64,000 nt of DNA, taken from assembly GCA_963763095.1 (NCBI GenBank), contig CAVXNR010000030.1:186001-250000 (forward strand), written 5' to 3'. Made by a program: the position numbers and the translations under genes. Of the stretch, positions 36,304-45,966 are shown piece by piece; position 1 is the stretch's first letter, and each line of letters starts with the position of its first letter. The stretch comes from CAVUCH01 sp963763095 (lineage in GTDB: Bacteria; Acidobacteriota; Vicinamibacteria; Vicinamibacterales; JAENWD01). The notes beneath the pieces are model-generated. The model was not told the origin of the DNA. It saw only the letters and a list, made by a program, of their open reading frames with translations, and did no database searches.

Positions 36304-37312
36304 GCCAGCAACCCGGCGCGTTCGTCGAAGCCGAACGCGATGTTGAAGCCCTGCACGGCCTGGCTGGCGGCGCCCTTGAGCAGGTTGTCGAGCACCGAGA
36401 CGACGACCAGGCGGCCGCTCTCCGCGTCGAGCTTCCAGCCGATGTCGCAGAAGTTCGTATACGCCACCTGTTTGATGACCGGCAGCGTGCCGCCGGTCAC
36501 CCGCACAAACGGCGCGCCGGCATACGCGGCCCGATAGGTCTCCGCAATCGTGTCTTCCGACGTCCCCGAACCGACGCGGGCATAGATCGTCTCGAGAATG
36601 CCCCGGTCGAGCGGCACCAGGTGCGGCACGAACGTGATGCTGAGACCCAGCTCCTGCTCGATCTCGGCGGCGTGCCTGTGCGCGAACACGCCGTATGCCG
36701 AGACGCTGCCGTGACACTCCGAGAAGTGCGTCCGCTCGCTCGGCGCCTTCCCCGCGCCGGAGACGCCCGACTTGGCATCGATCACGATATCGCCGGCGAT
36801 GAGGCCCGCCTTGACGAGCGGTGCGAGCGCGAGGGCTGCGGCGGTCGGGTAGCACCCCGGGCACGACACCAGCCGCGCCGCTGGCAGCTCCGCGCGGCGC
36901 ACCTCCGGCAACCCATAGACGATGTCGGCCGGAACCTCACCGGTCTTCGGGTACCAGCGGGCGCGAGTGGCCGCGTCGCGCAGACGGAAGGCGCCCGAGA
37001 GGTCGAACACCCGCACGCCCCCGCGCGAGCAGGCGGGGAGCGATGTCGGCAGAGGCTTCCTCCGGCAAAGCCAGGAACACCGCGTCGATGCCCTCGGTCA
37101 AGGCGTCCAGGTCGAGGGGGACCACCGTGCCGTCCCACACGTGGGCGAGCGCAGGGAGGTCGCGCCGCGGACTCGACGCGCTCGACGCCATCGCGAGCGT
37201 CGAGCCGCGCGTGCGGATGCCGGGCCAGCAGCCGCACGAGCTCCTGCCCGGCGTAGCCCGTCGCCCCCGCCACCCCGACCCGCACCTGATCCCGTTCCTG
37301 CACACCTGCCAT
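36300..37312 (-). CDS. argC: N-acetyl-gamma-glutamyl-phosphate reductase, two frame breaks
   Basis: NADPH-dependent reductase, first gene of the minus-strand arg operon. ATG 37312 starts RVGVAGATGYAGQELVRLLA, the dinucleotide-binding loop. A break near 37195 leads to a middle frame with DAVFLALPEEASADIAPRLL. A second break near 37018 leads to the final frame, RVFDLSGAFRLRD, LVSCPGCYPTAA with the catalytic Cys, and HLVPLDRGILETIYA. Total about 337 residues, normal length. Promoter and operator-like sequence lie just upstream. Confidence 0.9.
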
Positions 37313-37343
37313 GTTTTTTATGCAACCGAGCGGATAATTATAC
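37313..37343 (-). promoter_or_regulatory. argC promoter with ArgR-operator-like element
   Basis: On the minus strand, TATAAT (37342 to 37337) is followed by TATCCGctCGgttGCATAAA and then the argC ATG 24 bases after the -10 box. The same layout occurs before argR. TGCATAAA resembles half of an ARG box, and there is no Shine-Dalgarno site, so the leader is very short. ArgR binding is inferred. Confidence 0.6.
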
Positions 37344-37535
37344 GGGAACGGGTGCCTGGGGTCAAACTGCCGCCTGCTTCTCGGCTCCGGGCTCCGGCTC
37401 AGGCTCCAGGGTCCAGCTCCAGGTAATTGCGCAGTGACGTTCGCCGGCCGCGGCTTGCGGCCAGACGCCCGCTCGCCCCGGGACACGGCCGGAGCCCGGA
37501 GCCTGGATCGCCTGCAGCCTGGCGGTGCAAGCAGT

Positions 37536-37564
37536 GTATAATTACCCGTCCGCCTGCATAAACA
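37536..37564 (+). promoter_or_regulatory. argR promoter with ArgR-operator-like element
   Basis: TATAAT at 37537-37542, then TACCCGtcCGcctGCATAAA and the argR ATG 22 bases after the -10 box. The match to the argC copy runs over most of 26 bases in the same orientation relative to each gene. This supports shared regulation of the divergent operons, with ArgR controlling itself. Confidence 0.6.
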
Positions 37565-38014
37565 ATGAAGACCCGCCGCCAGTCCCTGATTCTCCAGCTG
37601 CTCGACGGGCAGCCCATCCGCAACCAGGAACAGTTGCGGCGCGGTCTGCGAGCGCACGGCGTCGTGGCCACTCAGGCGACGATCTCGCGCGACATCAAGG
37701 AGCTCGGGCTGGTCAAGCGCGCGGCGGACGGCGCCTACCAGCGCGCCACCGCGCCAGCGGCAGCGGCCGCGCGCACTCCCGCCCTGACCCGCGCGATTGG
37801 TGATTCGGTGATTGAGGCCGATCGCGTGCAGCAGTTCGTCGTGCTCAAGACGCCGCCGGGGCAGGCGAACGTCACGGCGCTCGCCATCGACCGCGCGCAC
37901 CTCGCCGAGGTGGTTGGCACCATCGCCGGCGACGACACCATCCTCGTCATCCTGCGCGACCCGAGGCGGGCGACCGCCTTCGAGACGCGCGTTCGCGACA
38001 TCATCGGCCGCTGA
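37565..38014 (+). CDS. argR: Arginine repressor
   Basis: 149-residue hexameric transcription factor. The N-terminal winged helix carries GVVATQATISRDIKELGLVK. The C-terminal oligomerisation and arginine-binding domain has ANVTALAID and GTIAGDDTILVILR, where the paired Asp bind the amino acid. An Ala-rich linker (TAPAAAAART) joins them. The gene diverges from the argC operon and is followed 64 bases later by argG, so it probably regulates both units and itself. Confidence 0.95.
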   Translation: MKTRRQSLILQLLDGQPIRNQEQLRRGLRAHGVVATQATISRDIKELGLVKRAADGAYQRATAPAAAAARTPALTRAIGDSVIEADRVQQFVVLKTPPGQANVTALAIDRAHLAEVVGTIAGDDTILVILRDPRRATAFETRVRDIIGR

Positions 38015-38078
38015 TCAGACCCGCCAGCGAGGCGGGGAGCGCGCCGGGCCGGGCCCGGAGCGCAGGAGACGTGCACGC

Positions 38079-39299
38079 ATGGAACGCATTGTCCTGGCCT
38101 ACTCGGGCGGGCTCGACACGTCGGTGGCCATCCCGTGGCTGGCCGAGACGCTTGGCGCAGAGATCGTCGCGGTGACGCTCGACGTCGGGCAGGGCAGCGA
38201 GCTGAACCAGGTGAGGGAGCGCGCGCTCGCGGCCGGCGCCGTGCGCGCGCACGTGCTCGATGTGTGCGACGCGTTCGCGCGCGGCTTCGTCCTGCCGGCG
38301 CTGCAGGCCGGGGCGCTCTACGAGGGGCAGTATCCGCTCGCCGCCGCCCTCGCGCGCCCGCTGATGGCGCAGAAGCTGGTCGAGCTCGCCGCGATGGAAG
38401 GCGCGACGGCCATTGCCCACGGCTCGACCGGCAAGGGCAACGGCCAGGCGAGGCTCGACCTGGCGGTGCGTGCGCTCAATCCGTCGCTGCGCATCCTCGC
38501 GCCGGCGCGCGGGTGGGGCATGACGCGCGCGCAGGAGATCGCCTATGCGGACGCCCGCGGGATCCCGGTGGCCGCCACGGTGGAGCACCCGTACAGCACG
38601 GACGCGAACCTGTGGGGACGATCGGCCTCGTGCGGCGCACTCGAGGATCCCTGGGCGGAACCGCCCGCCGACGTCTTCACGCTCACGCGCCGCGTCGAGC
38701 TGGGCCCGGCGGACCCGGCCTACGTCGAGCTGACGTTCGAGGCCGGTGTGCCCGTCGCGCTCAATGGCGTGCCGATGTCGCTCGTCGAGCTGATTGGCAC
38801 CGTCGCCACGATTGCCGGACACCACGGCGTCGGACGGGTGGACATGGTGGAGAACCGGCTGCTCGGCATCAAGTCACGCGAGGTCCACGAAGCGCCGGCC
38901 GCCGTCGTGCTCCACGCCGCGCACCGGGACCTGCAGGCGTTCGTCACGACGCGCGAGCTCGATCGCATCGCGCGGTACCTCGGCACCGCCTACGCCGACC
39001 TGGTGTACAACGGGCTCTGGTTCACCGACGCGCGCGCGGCCATGGACGCGTTCGTCGCCGCCGTGCAGCAGCGCGTGACGGGCGAGGTGCGCGTGAAGCT
39101 GTTTCGCGGCGACTGTCAGGTCGTCGGACGACGATCGCCGCACGGCGTGTACGACCCGGGCCTCAGCACCTATGGCGACGGGGATCGGTTCGATCACTCC
39201 GCAGCCGAGGGGTTCATCCGGATCTGGGGCCTCCCGGTGGAAACGTTCGCCCGCACGGCTGCGCGCGCGTCCCACCCCGCAACGTCGCACGCGGAGTAG
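38079..39299 (+). CDS. argG: Argininosuccinate synthase
   Basis: ATP-dependent ligase joining citrulline and aspartate, 406 residues. The P-loop of the N-type ATP pyrophosphatases is AYSGGLDTSVAIPWL. The second signature is GSTGKGNGQARLD, and KSREVHEAPAA is conserved in the C-terminal domain. ATG 38079 follows AGGAG by about ten bases. An open frame begins far upstream inside argR and is not used. Confidence 0.95.
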   Translation: MERIVLAYSGGLDTSVAIPWLAETLGAEIVAVTLDVGQGSELNQVRERALAAGAVRAHVLDVCDAFARGFVLPALQAGALYEGQYPLAAALARPLMAQKLVELAAMEGATAIAHGSTGKGNGQARLDLAVRALNPSLRILAPARGWGMTRAQEIAYADARGIPVAATVEHPYSTDANLWGRSASCGALEDPWAEPPADVFTLTRRVELGPADPAYVELTFEAGVPVALNGVPMSLVELIGTVATIAGHHGVGRVDMVENRLLGIKSREVHEAPAAVVLHAAHRDLQAFVTTRELDRIARYLGTAYADLVYNGLWFTDARAAMDAFVAAVQQRVTGEVRVKLFRGDCQVVGRRSPHGVYDPGLSTYGDGDRFDHSAAEGFIRIWGLPVETFARTAARASHPATSHAE

Positions 39300-39320
39300 C
39301 TGTCAGGAGACACATCGCCC

Positions 39321-40697
39321 ATGTCGCATCTCTGGTCGGGCCGCTTCGATACCGAGCCGAACGCGGCCGTGTTCGACTTCAACGCCTCGTTCCGCTTCGA
39401 TCGGCGGCTCTTCGAGGACGACTGCCTCGGGAGCCTCGCCTGGAGCGAGGCGCTCCGCGACGCCGGGGTGCTGTCTGCGGAAGATGCCGAGGCCATTCGG
39501 GTCGGGCTGTCCGAGATCCTCGAGCGCGGGCGACGCGATCCGGGGTTCGTGGCCGGCCCGGACGAAGACGTGCACTCGTTCGTCGAACGGCAGCTGGTCG
39601 AGCGTATCGGCGATGCCGGCCGCCGGCTCCACACCGGCCGCTCACGCAACGAGCAGGTGTCGCTCGATCTCCGCTTGTACCTCCGGCGCCGCACCGCCGT
39701 GCTGCAGGGGGGCCTCGCGGCCGTGATCCGCGCGCTGGCGGATCTGGCCGAGCGCTGCGGGACGTCGCTGATGCCGGCGTATACACACCTGCGGCGCGCG
39801 CAGCCCGTGCTCATCGCGCACTTCCTGCTCGCGCACGCCGCCGCGCTGCGCCGCGACCATGCACGCCTGGGTGCGGTTGCCGCTGAAGCCGACGCGCTGC
39901 CACTCGGGTCTGGCGCCGTCGCCGGCACCAACTACGCGATCGACACCACGGCGCTCGCGGCCCGCCTGGGGTTCTCGCGCATCGTCGCGAACAGCATCGA
40001 TGCCTCGTCGGATCGCGACTTCGTATCGTCCTTCCTGCACGCGTGCGCGCTGGCGATGGTTCACCTGAGCCGCTTTGCGGAAGACATCATCATCTTCAGC
40101 GGAGAGGAGCATGCGTTCTTCGAGCTCTCGGATGCGTCTTCGACCGGCAGCAGCATGATGCCGCAGAAGAAGAACCCCGACCCACTGGAGCTGGTGCGCG
40201 GAAAGACCGGCCGGGCCATCGGCCACCTCGCCGGCTGGCTCGCGACGATGAAGGGACTGCCGAGCGGGTACAACAAGGACCTGCAGGAGGACAAGGAGGC
40301 GGTCTTCGACGCGGATGCGACGCTCGCCGCCTCGCTCGAGGCGGTGGAGGTGGTCGTGGACGGGCTGGCGGTGAACCGCGATCGTGCCGAACGGGCGGCC
40401 AGCGGCTTGTTGCTTGCTACCGATGTCGCTGACTACCTGGTGGCGCGCGGGGTGCCGTTCAGGCGCGCGCACGAGCTCGTCGGCGCGATGACGCGCCGGC
40501 TGCTTGCGGAGGGACGATCGTTCGAGGAGCTCAGCCCGGCCGAGTGGCGGGGCTTCAGCGATTTGTTCGGGGACGACATCGTGTCGCGGATTACCGCGGC
40601 GGCCTCGGTGGCGGCGAGACGCACCCCGCAATCGACACGCCCCGAAGCGGTCCTGGCGGCCCACGGTGAGCTGCGCACATGGCTGCGTTCGCGTTAA
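39321..40697 (+). CDS. argH: Argininosuccinate lyase
   Basis: Last step of arginine synthesis: argininosuccinate to arginine and fumarate. 458 residues, normal length. The fumarase/aspartase superfamily signature GSSMMPQKKNPDPLE holds the catalytic Ser loop. Other matches are HTGRSRNEQVSLDLR and MPAYTHLRRAQPV, with the general acid/base His. Spacing to argG is 21 bases with a CAGGAG site, so argR-argG-argH form one transcription unit. Confidence 0.96.
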   Translation: MSHLWSGRFDTEPNAAVFDFNASFRFDRRLFEDDCLGSLAWSEALRDAGVLSAEDAEAIRVGLSEILERGRRDPGFVAGPDEDVHSFVERQLVERIGDAGRRLHTGRSRNEQVSLDLRLYLRRRTAVLQGGLAAVIRALADLAERCGTSLMPAYTHLRRAQPVLIAHFLLAHAAALRRDHARLGAVAAEADALPLGSGAVAGTNYAIDTTALAARLGFSRIVANSIDASSDRDFVSSFLHACALAMVHLSRFAEDIIIFSGEEHAFFELSDASSTGSSMMPQKKNPDPLELVRGKTGRAIGHLAGWLATMKGLPSGYNKDLQEDKEAVFDADATLAASLEAVEVVVDGLAVNRDRAERAASGLLLATDVADYLVARGVPFRRAHELVGAMTRRLLAEGRSFEELSPAEWRGFSDLFGDDIVSRITAAASVAARRTPQSTRPEAVLAAHGELRTWLRSR

Positions 40698-40791
40698 CGA
40701 TGGTGTTGCGTATAACTTTGCGGCTCTGCTAGACTTTGCGGCGCCCATCCCGCGTGCGACCCCTATTTCCTCACTCCCGTCTGGAGGGTTG

Positions 40792-41508
40792 ATGCAACAG
40801 CGTCAGCTGCGACTTGGCGATATCGTCGATGACTACTGTCCACGCGAGCGACGCGTCACCAATCACGCCATTGTCGCGATGGTCGAACAGGACGTGAAGC
40901 AGACCCGCTGCACGACTTGTGACACCGAACACGAATACAAGCAGGCCAAGGTGCCGCCACAGCGAAAGAAGAAAGCCGCACCCGGCGCGCTCTACCAGGA
41001 GGTTCTCGCCGGGATGCCGCGCAAACCGGCGACATCCGGTTCCGAACTGTCGGACGAACCCTCGCCCCCGAGCGCAGGCGAATCGGACGTCGCCGTATCC
41101 GTGGCCGCGGAGCCGGAGCCCGATCCGGTGGACGAGGCCGAAGGCCCCGTGCATCGGCCGCTGATCCGGGCCACGTTGCCGCGTCCCATTGGCGAAGCGC
41201 CCACGCGTCAGGCCCCCGAGTTTACGATTCGGCAACCGCTCGCCAGACCTGGGCGCTTCCGCCCCGGAGGTGGGGGTGGCGCGGGCCGCCGCGGCCCGGC
41301 AGGGCAGGGCTCCAACGGTGGAGGCTTCGGGTTCGGAGGACGCCGCAATGCGGGAGCAGCCCCCGGCGGCTCGCACGGCCACGGCAACCGTGCCCGCCCG
41401 GCGCACGGGCGAACGCCAGGGCCCACCCCAGCATCGTCGGCGCGGCGGCAAGAAACGCACGAAGTAGCCCTTACGCGTCGTCGCTGGCCCGTCCCCCACG
41501 ACCGGTGA
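40792..41508 (+). CDS. Conserved protein with zinc-ribbon-like start and disordered tail
   Basis: ATG 40792 has GGAGGG seven bases upstream, and possible promoter boxes TTGCGT and TAGACT lie about 60-80 bases earlier. Residues 1-60 are compact: RLGDIVDDYCPRERRVTNHA and TRCTTCDTEHEYKQAK, with three Cys that could bind metal. The rest is Pro/Gly/Arg-rich, with GFGFGG-type stretches like RNA-binding tails. In the current frame it ends at 41508. The alternative frame ends HRRRGGKKRTK at 41467, a more natural basic terminus, so a one-base error near 41420 is likely. Function unknown. Confidence 0.65.
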   Translation: MQQRQLRLGDIVDDYCPRERRVTNHAIVAMVEQDVKQTRCTTCDTEHEYKQAKVPPQRKKKAAPGALYQEVLAGMPRKPATSGSELSDEPSPPSAGESDVAVSVAAEPEPDPVDEAEGPVHRPLIRATLPRPIGEAPTRQAPEFTIRQPLARPGRFRPGGGGGAGRRGPAGQGSNGGGFGFGGRRNAGAAPGGSHGHGNRARPAHGRTPGPTPASSARRQETHEVALTRRRWPVPHDR

Positions 41509-41702
41509 CGCTGCGGCCCGTGCGGCACCGCGCCGAGCAGTCCATCACGACCATCCGTCCTTGGAGAGTCGCCGCACGTGTGCGTCCCACCGGCTGGCCT
41601 GTGTGCCCGTGGGGCGCCTCGTAGTAACGTGTGCCGCCAGCAGGCCCGTCCGAAGGCGGCCTGGCGCAAGGGCCGGTGCACGACGCACCTCACCGAGGCG
41701 AT

Positions 41703-42476
41703 ATGAGTGAACTGACTGGCAAGCACGGGTTGATTGTTGGCATCGCCAACAAGCGATCCATCGCGTGGGCGATCGCGAAGGCCGCCGCTGCGGCCGGCGC
41801 GCGGCTCGCGGTGACCTACCAGGGCGAGCGCCTGGAGGAGAACGTTCGCGAGCTCGCGAGTGAGCTGACAGAACCCGTGATCCTACCCTGCGACGTGACG
41901 AACGACGGGCACATCGCCGACGTCATGACCTCTGTCGAGCGCGAGTTCGGCGGCCTCGACTTCCTGGTGCACGGCGCGGCGTTCGCGCCGCGCGAGGAGA
42001 TCACCTCGCCGTTCCTCAATACGTCGCGCGAGGGCTTCCGGATCGCCCTCGACGTGAGCGCCTATTCGCTGATCGCGCTGACGCGAGGTGCGACGCCGCT
42101 GATGGCCGCACGCGGTGGCGGCAGCGTCCTCACCCTCACATACCTGGGCAGCGAGCGCGTGTTCGAGAACTACAACGTCATGGGCGTGGCAAAGGCTGCG
42201 CTCGAGGCGAGCGTGCGTTATCTCGCAAGCGAGCTGGGGCCGCAGAACATCCGCGTGAACGCGATCTCGGCCGGGCCGATCAAGACGCTCGCAGCCGCAG
42301 GTATTGGCGGCTTCTCGAAGATTCTGCAGGTCTACCGCGAGCGTGCCCCGCTACGCCGAAACGTCGAGACGGCCGAGGTAGGTGACACCGCGCGGTTCTT
42401 GCTTGGTCCCGCCGGTCGCGGGATCACGGGCAGCGTGATCCCCGTGGATGGCGGCTTCAACATCATGGGCCTCTGA
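41703..42476 (+). CDS. fabI: Enoyl-ACP reductase (NADH)
   Basis: Final reduction of the fatty acid elongation cycle. 257 residues of the SDR fold. The cofactor loop is GLIVGIANKRSIAWAIA, and the catalytic pair is Y-x6-K in ENYNVMGVAKAALE. LTYLGSERV and ISAGPIKTLAA are FabI hallmarks. ATG 41703 sits behind CGAGGCG. It stands alone between the arg cluster and a BON lipoprotein. Likely essential unless another isozyme exists elsewhere. Confidence 0.96.
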   Translation: MSELTGKHGLIVGIANKRSIAWAIAKAAAAAGARLAVTYQGERLEENVRELASELTEPVILPCDVTNDGHIADVMTSVEREFGGLDFLVHGAAFAPREEITSPFLNTSREGFRIALDVSAYSLIALTRGATPLMAARGGGSVLTLTYLGSERVFENYNVMGVAKAALEASVRYLASELGPQNIRVNAISAGPIKTLAAAGIGGFSKILQVYRERAPLRRNVETAEVGDTARFLLGPAGRGITGSVIPVDGGFNIMGL

Positions 42477-42567
42477 CCGAGCCGCGCAATCGCCGACGTC
42501 CGAGGCACCGCCTCATCAGGCCCAGTCCGGCATCTCGTTTGCTCCGGCGATACGTGGAGGAAACTGA

Positions 42568-42879
42568 ATGATCACACGGACCAAGCTGACGAGTGTTCTG
42601 CTCGCGATCGTGCTGGTGGCGCCGCTGCTCGCGGGCGCCTGCGGCAAGAGCGTGGGTGAGACGGTTGACGACGCGACGATCACGGCGCAAGTGAAGACGG
42701 CACTTTTGAACGACCCCGCGGTGGGAGGCCTGAAGATCGACGTCGATACGTTCAAGGGCGTGGTCACGCTCTCCGGCGGCGTGAAGACGCGCCAGGAAGA
42801 GCAGACAGCCATTGCGCTCGCCCGCAAGGTCGGCGGTGTCACGAACGTGAAATCCACGTTGCAGGTCGCATCGCAATAG
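42568..42879 (+). CDS. BON-domain lipoprotein
   Basis: 103 residues. The signal peptide ends in lipobox LAGAC (Cys about residue 25), so it is lipid-anchored. The rest is one BON domain: DDATITAQVKTALLND, VVTLSGGVKTRQEEQTAIAL and VGGVTNVKSTL. BON domains bind phospholipid and occur in OsmY-type stress proteins. A GGAGG site precedes the ATG. It is probably a periplasmic-face envelope stress protein. Confidence 0.88.
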   Translation: MITRTKLTSVLLAIVLVAPLLAGACGKSVGETVDDATITAQVKTALLNDPAVGGLKIDVDTFKGVVTLSGGVKTRQEEQTAIALARKVGGVTNVKSTLQVASQ

Positions 42880-42912
42880 CCCTCGCGGCGCTCACAGTGG
42901 ATCGCGGGCGGC

Positions 42913-43617
42913 TCAACTGCCCCAGTCTTCGGTTCTGATCCGGTCCGGTGCCACGCCGGCCTGCTGCAGCAATCGCGGAACGTCTTCGACCAGGGCGTGG
43001 GGTCCACAGACGAAGCACAGTGTCTCGGGATCCTGCACCATCTCCTGAAGGTGGTGCAGGGCAATCCGTCCGCGCCACCCGGTCCACGCTTCCGCCGGCT
43101 CGCGTGTGACTGTCTGCCAGAGCTGGATGCGGCGCATCTTTGCGAGCGCGCGCAGCTCGTCTCCGTACGCGAACTCGTCCCCCGTGCGGGCGCTGTACAC
43201 CATCGACACGGCCCACTGTTCTCCGCGTGCGAGCGCATCGTGCAGCATCGCGCGGAGTGGTGCGATCCCCGTTCCGCCGGCGACGAAGAGGAGGTGCCGC
43301 TCGCGCGGGTGGTCCGGCAGCTGGAACGTGCCGACCGGACCGTCGACGTCCACACGCGTGCCGGCGGCCAGGCCCGCCAGGTGAGGGCCCGGCGATCCCT
43401 CCGCATCCAGCCCGACCAGCAGTTCGAGCGTGCCGCTCTCCCGTGCTTCGCGCGGCGCGAGCGCCAGCGAGTACGGCCGCTGCACCGGCTGACCGTTCAG
43501 GCCGACGAGCACCGCCTGCCCGGCGCGGTACTCGAGCACCGCCCCGGCGAGATCCAGTTGGACAATGAGGGACCGTGGTGTGGCATGGGCCACGTCCCGT
43601 ACGCGGAGTGTCAGCAT
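42913..43617 (-). CDS. FAD-dependent ferredoxin-NADP reductase-like protein
   Basis: 234-residue flavoprotein. FAD domain: RPYSLA (isoalloxazine contact). NAD(P) domain: FVAGGTGIAPLRAML and CFVCGPHALVEDV with the conserved Cys-Gly-Pro. The spacing is that of small ferredoxin reductases and of reductase components of oxygenases. It has no iron-sulfur motif, so an electron-transfer partner must be encoded elsewhere. Confidence 0.9.
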   Translation of the reverse strand: MLTLRVRDVAHATPRSLIVQLDLAGAVLEYRAGQAVLVGLNGQPVQRPYSLALAPREARESGTLELLVGLDAEGSPGPHLAGLAAGTRVDVDGPVGTFQLPDHPRERHLLFVAGGTGIAPLRAMLHDALARGEQWAVSMVYSARTGDEFAYGDELRALAKMRRIQLWQTVTREPAEAWTGWRGRIALHHLQEMVQDPETLCFVCGPHALVEDVPRLLQQAGVAPDRIRTEDWGS

Positions 43618-43670
43618 CGAGAACAGGGACGACCCGCTTGGACGCTCCCAGCCGAATTGGCCCGGAAGGC

Positions 43671-45707
43671 TCAGAACATGCGTTGGGCGGAGGCGGGTCT
43701 GTCGATCTTAGCAAACGCGGCGGATCCCTCGGGCGGATCAGCCGCTGGGGCGCCCGGCACGAACGCCAGCTTTCGGCGGGCCTTGTCCTCGTACATCCGC
43801 CGGTCGGCAACCGCGAGCAGCACTTCGTAGGTGTCGCCATCGCTGGGGAATGATGCCATCCCGACGCTGCCCCCGAGCTCCACAACCTGTCCCGGCGCGG
43901 CCTCGAAGTCCAATTCCTGGAGCAGCTGCTGCAGCTCGACGCGCTTCAGCTCCGCCGCCTCGGGACCACACCCGGAGAGCACGATCACGAACTCGTCACC
44001 GGCATAACGCACACAGCTGTCGTACGGGCGGATGGCGGCGCGCATGACCTGCGCCACGTCGCGGAGCGCGCGATCGCCCACCGGGTGCCCGAAGCGGTCG
44101 TTGATCGACTTGAACTCGTCGATGTCCATGACGAGCACCGAGACTTCGGACTCCAGCCGCGCGGCGCGGGCCAGCTCGCGTGCGAGGTGAGCGAACATGA
44201 ACCGCGCGTTCGGGAGACCCGTGAGGGGATCCGTGAGGGAGTCGTGCTTGGCCTGCTCGAACACCAGTGCATTGCTGATCACCCCGGCCGCCTGCTCGGA
44301 GACGCGATCGAGCAGCCGTTGATGATTTTCGGTGAAGGTGCCGGCGCAGGTGGCGTACACCGCCAGCGTGCCGACCAGGCGATCACGAACGGTCAGCGGC
44401 GACACCAGCGAGCAGACCAGCGTCGTCTCGTTCGGGATCCCCGCTGCCTCGAAATCGGCAGCGGGCCGTGCGTTCAAGAGCGGGCGGCGGTTCGCCCCCA
44501 CCCAGCCGACGACACCCTCACCCTGCTTGATGACGAGCGGTCGCAGCAGCGGCGCATCCACACCCGTCGCGAAGCGGCACCCGAACGTCTCGCTGGTGGC
44601 GTCGTAGAAGAAGAGGGCGCACGATGCGAACGGCACGACGTGCCGCAGCTTCGATGCGATCAGCGCCATCGTGTCGGAGACGCCGAGGCCCGTGCCCATC
44701 GACTGAGCGATGTCGTAGAGGGCGTAGATCTCGCGGTGGGCGTGTGCAATCTCCTCGAACACCCTCGCCCGGTCGCGACTGTCGTCGGGGGGCGAGGGCG
44801 CCGGGCGCGTCCCGCCCTCGAACGAGAAGTGCCGCGTCACCTCCGGCTTGCGCGTGGCATTCGCCCTGAGGTGCGGCAGCATCGAGACGAAGAGCGTCAC
44901 CACGGCCGGATCGAGCGCCGCCGACGCCTCGCCCCGGATGATTGCGAGGGCCTCGGTGTCACTGAGCGCGGCGTGATAGGGACGGTCCGACGTCAGCGCG
45001 TCGAAGTAGTCGACCACCGAGAGGATTCTCGCCCCCAGCGGAATCTGCTCCCCCTGGAGACCGTTCGGATAGCCCTTTCCGTCCCAGCGCTCGTGGTGCG
45101 CGAGGATGAGCGGGGCCACGGGATACGGGAACGGCACGGCGCCGATGATCTCCGCACCAATCTGCGGGTGGATCTGCACCTTGAGGAACTCCTCCTCGGT
45201 GAGCGGGCCCGGCTTCGACAGGATGTGCTCCGGAACCGCGAGCTTGCCGATGTCGTGCAGCAGCGCCGCCATGCGCACTCCCTGCACTTCGTGCGGCGTC
45301 ATCCCGATGGCCTGTGCCACAGCAGCGGCGTACCGCTGCACCCGGCGGATGTGCGACGTGGCGGTCTGGTCTTTGGCGTCGATGGCGAGGGCCAGCGCCT
45401 CCACCGTTGACAGGTGGAGCTCGGCGAGCTCCTCGAAGTGCCGCCGTCTCGACTCCGAGCGAGCTACCGACAGCAGATGGGTGCGGTACGCCAGGTAGAG
45501 CGGAGCCGCCGCGATCATCAACAGCCAGAATCCGGAGGCCTGGGACACCACGATGATCGCGGTTGCGATCACGGCGGTGGTGACGACGGCGGCGGTGCCA
45601 CAGACCCGCGTGGTTGCCAGAGGCGTGTCCAGCAACGTCGGCGGCGGCCCGAGGGTGCGGGCAGCGATCGGACGGGCACGCGTCCGGCGATCAGACGGAT
45701 GACTCAT
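43671..45707 (-). CDS. HD-GYP, GAF and GGDEF cyclic di-GMP protein
   Basis: Inner-membrane signalling protein of about 678 residues from ATG 45707. Two N-terminal helices (VVTTAVIATAIIVV, FWLLMIAAAPLYLAY) precede an HD-GYP phosphodiesterase domain (LLHDIGKLAVPEHIL, HHERWDGKGYPNGL, all key residues). A GAF sensor domain follows around residues 340-500. The C-terminal diguanylate cyclase has LTDPLTGLPNARF and RYAGDEFVIVL, an AGDEF form still compatible with activity. One protein could both make and break c-di-GMP depending on the GAF ligand. The frame to 45836 adds a non-conserved leader. Confidence 0.92.
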   Translation of the reverse strand: MSHPSDRRTRARPIAARTLGPPPTLLDTPLATTRVCGTAAVVTTAVIATAIIVVSQASGFWLLMIAAAPLYLAYRTHLLSVARSESRRRHFEELAELHLSTVEALALAIDAKDQTATSHIRRVQRYAAAVAQAIGMTPHEVQGVRMAALLHDIGKLAVPEHILSKPGPLTEEEFLKVQIHPQIGAEIIGAVPFPYPVAPLILAHHERWDGKGYPNGLQGEQIPLGARILSVVDYFDALTSDRPYHAALSDTEALAIIRGEASAALDPAVVTLFVSMLPHLRANATRKPEVTRHFSFEGGTRPAPSPPDDSRDRARVFEEIAHAHREIYALYDIAQSMGTGLGVSDTMALIASKLRHVVPFASCALFFYDATSETFGCRFATGVDAPLLRPLVIKQGEGVVGWVGANRRPLLNARPAADFEAAGIPNETTLVCSLVSPLTVRDRLVGTLAVYATCAGTFTENHQRLLDRVSEQAAGVISNALVFEQAKHDSLTDPLTGLPNARFMFAHLARELARAARLESEVSVLVMDIDEFKSINDRFGHPVGDRALRDVAQVMRAAIRPYDSCVRYAGDEFVIVLSGCGPEAAELKRVELQQLLQELDFEAAPGQVVELGGSVGMASFPSDGDTYEVLLAVADRRMYEDKARRKLAFVPGAPAADPPEGSAAFAKIDRPASAQRMF

Positions 45708-45966
45708 AAACCAGGGCGATCTCACGTGCGGGTGCCTGGGGCACACCACGGGCCACCCGGAAGGCCCATGTACCGGGGAAGCAACTTCAAACGCCACGCA
45801 ACGTCCCTGCCACCCGCGGGCCGCGCAAGTGTTCAAGGATAAGGGGTATTTGGGCCGAAATCCGTCAAGTGGACGGCGGATGTGCGCACACGTTCGGGCG
45901 GGCTCGCCTGCAGAATTGGTAGCGGTCTAACGAAACAGGCAGTCCTCAGCCTGCGCGCCGGGCGCG

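Noticed and set aside
36300..37312. Programmed frameshifting in argC and argB
   Set aside because: No slippery heptamer or conserved stimulator was seen, the breaks differ in direction, and unrelated genes across the window show the same kind of break.
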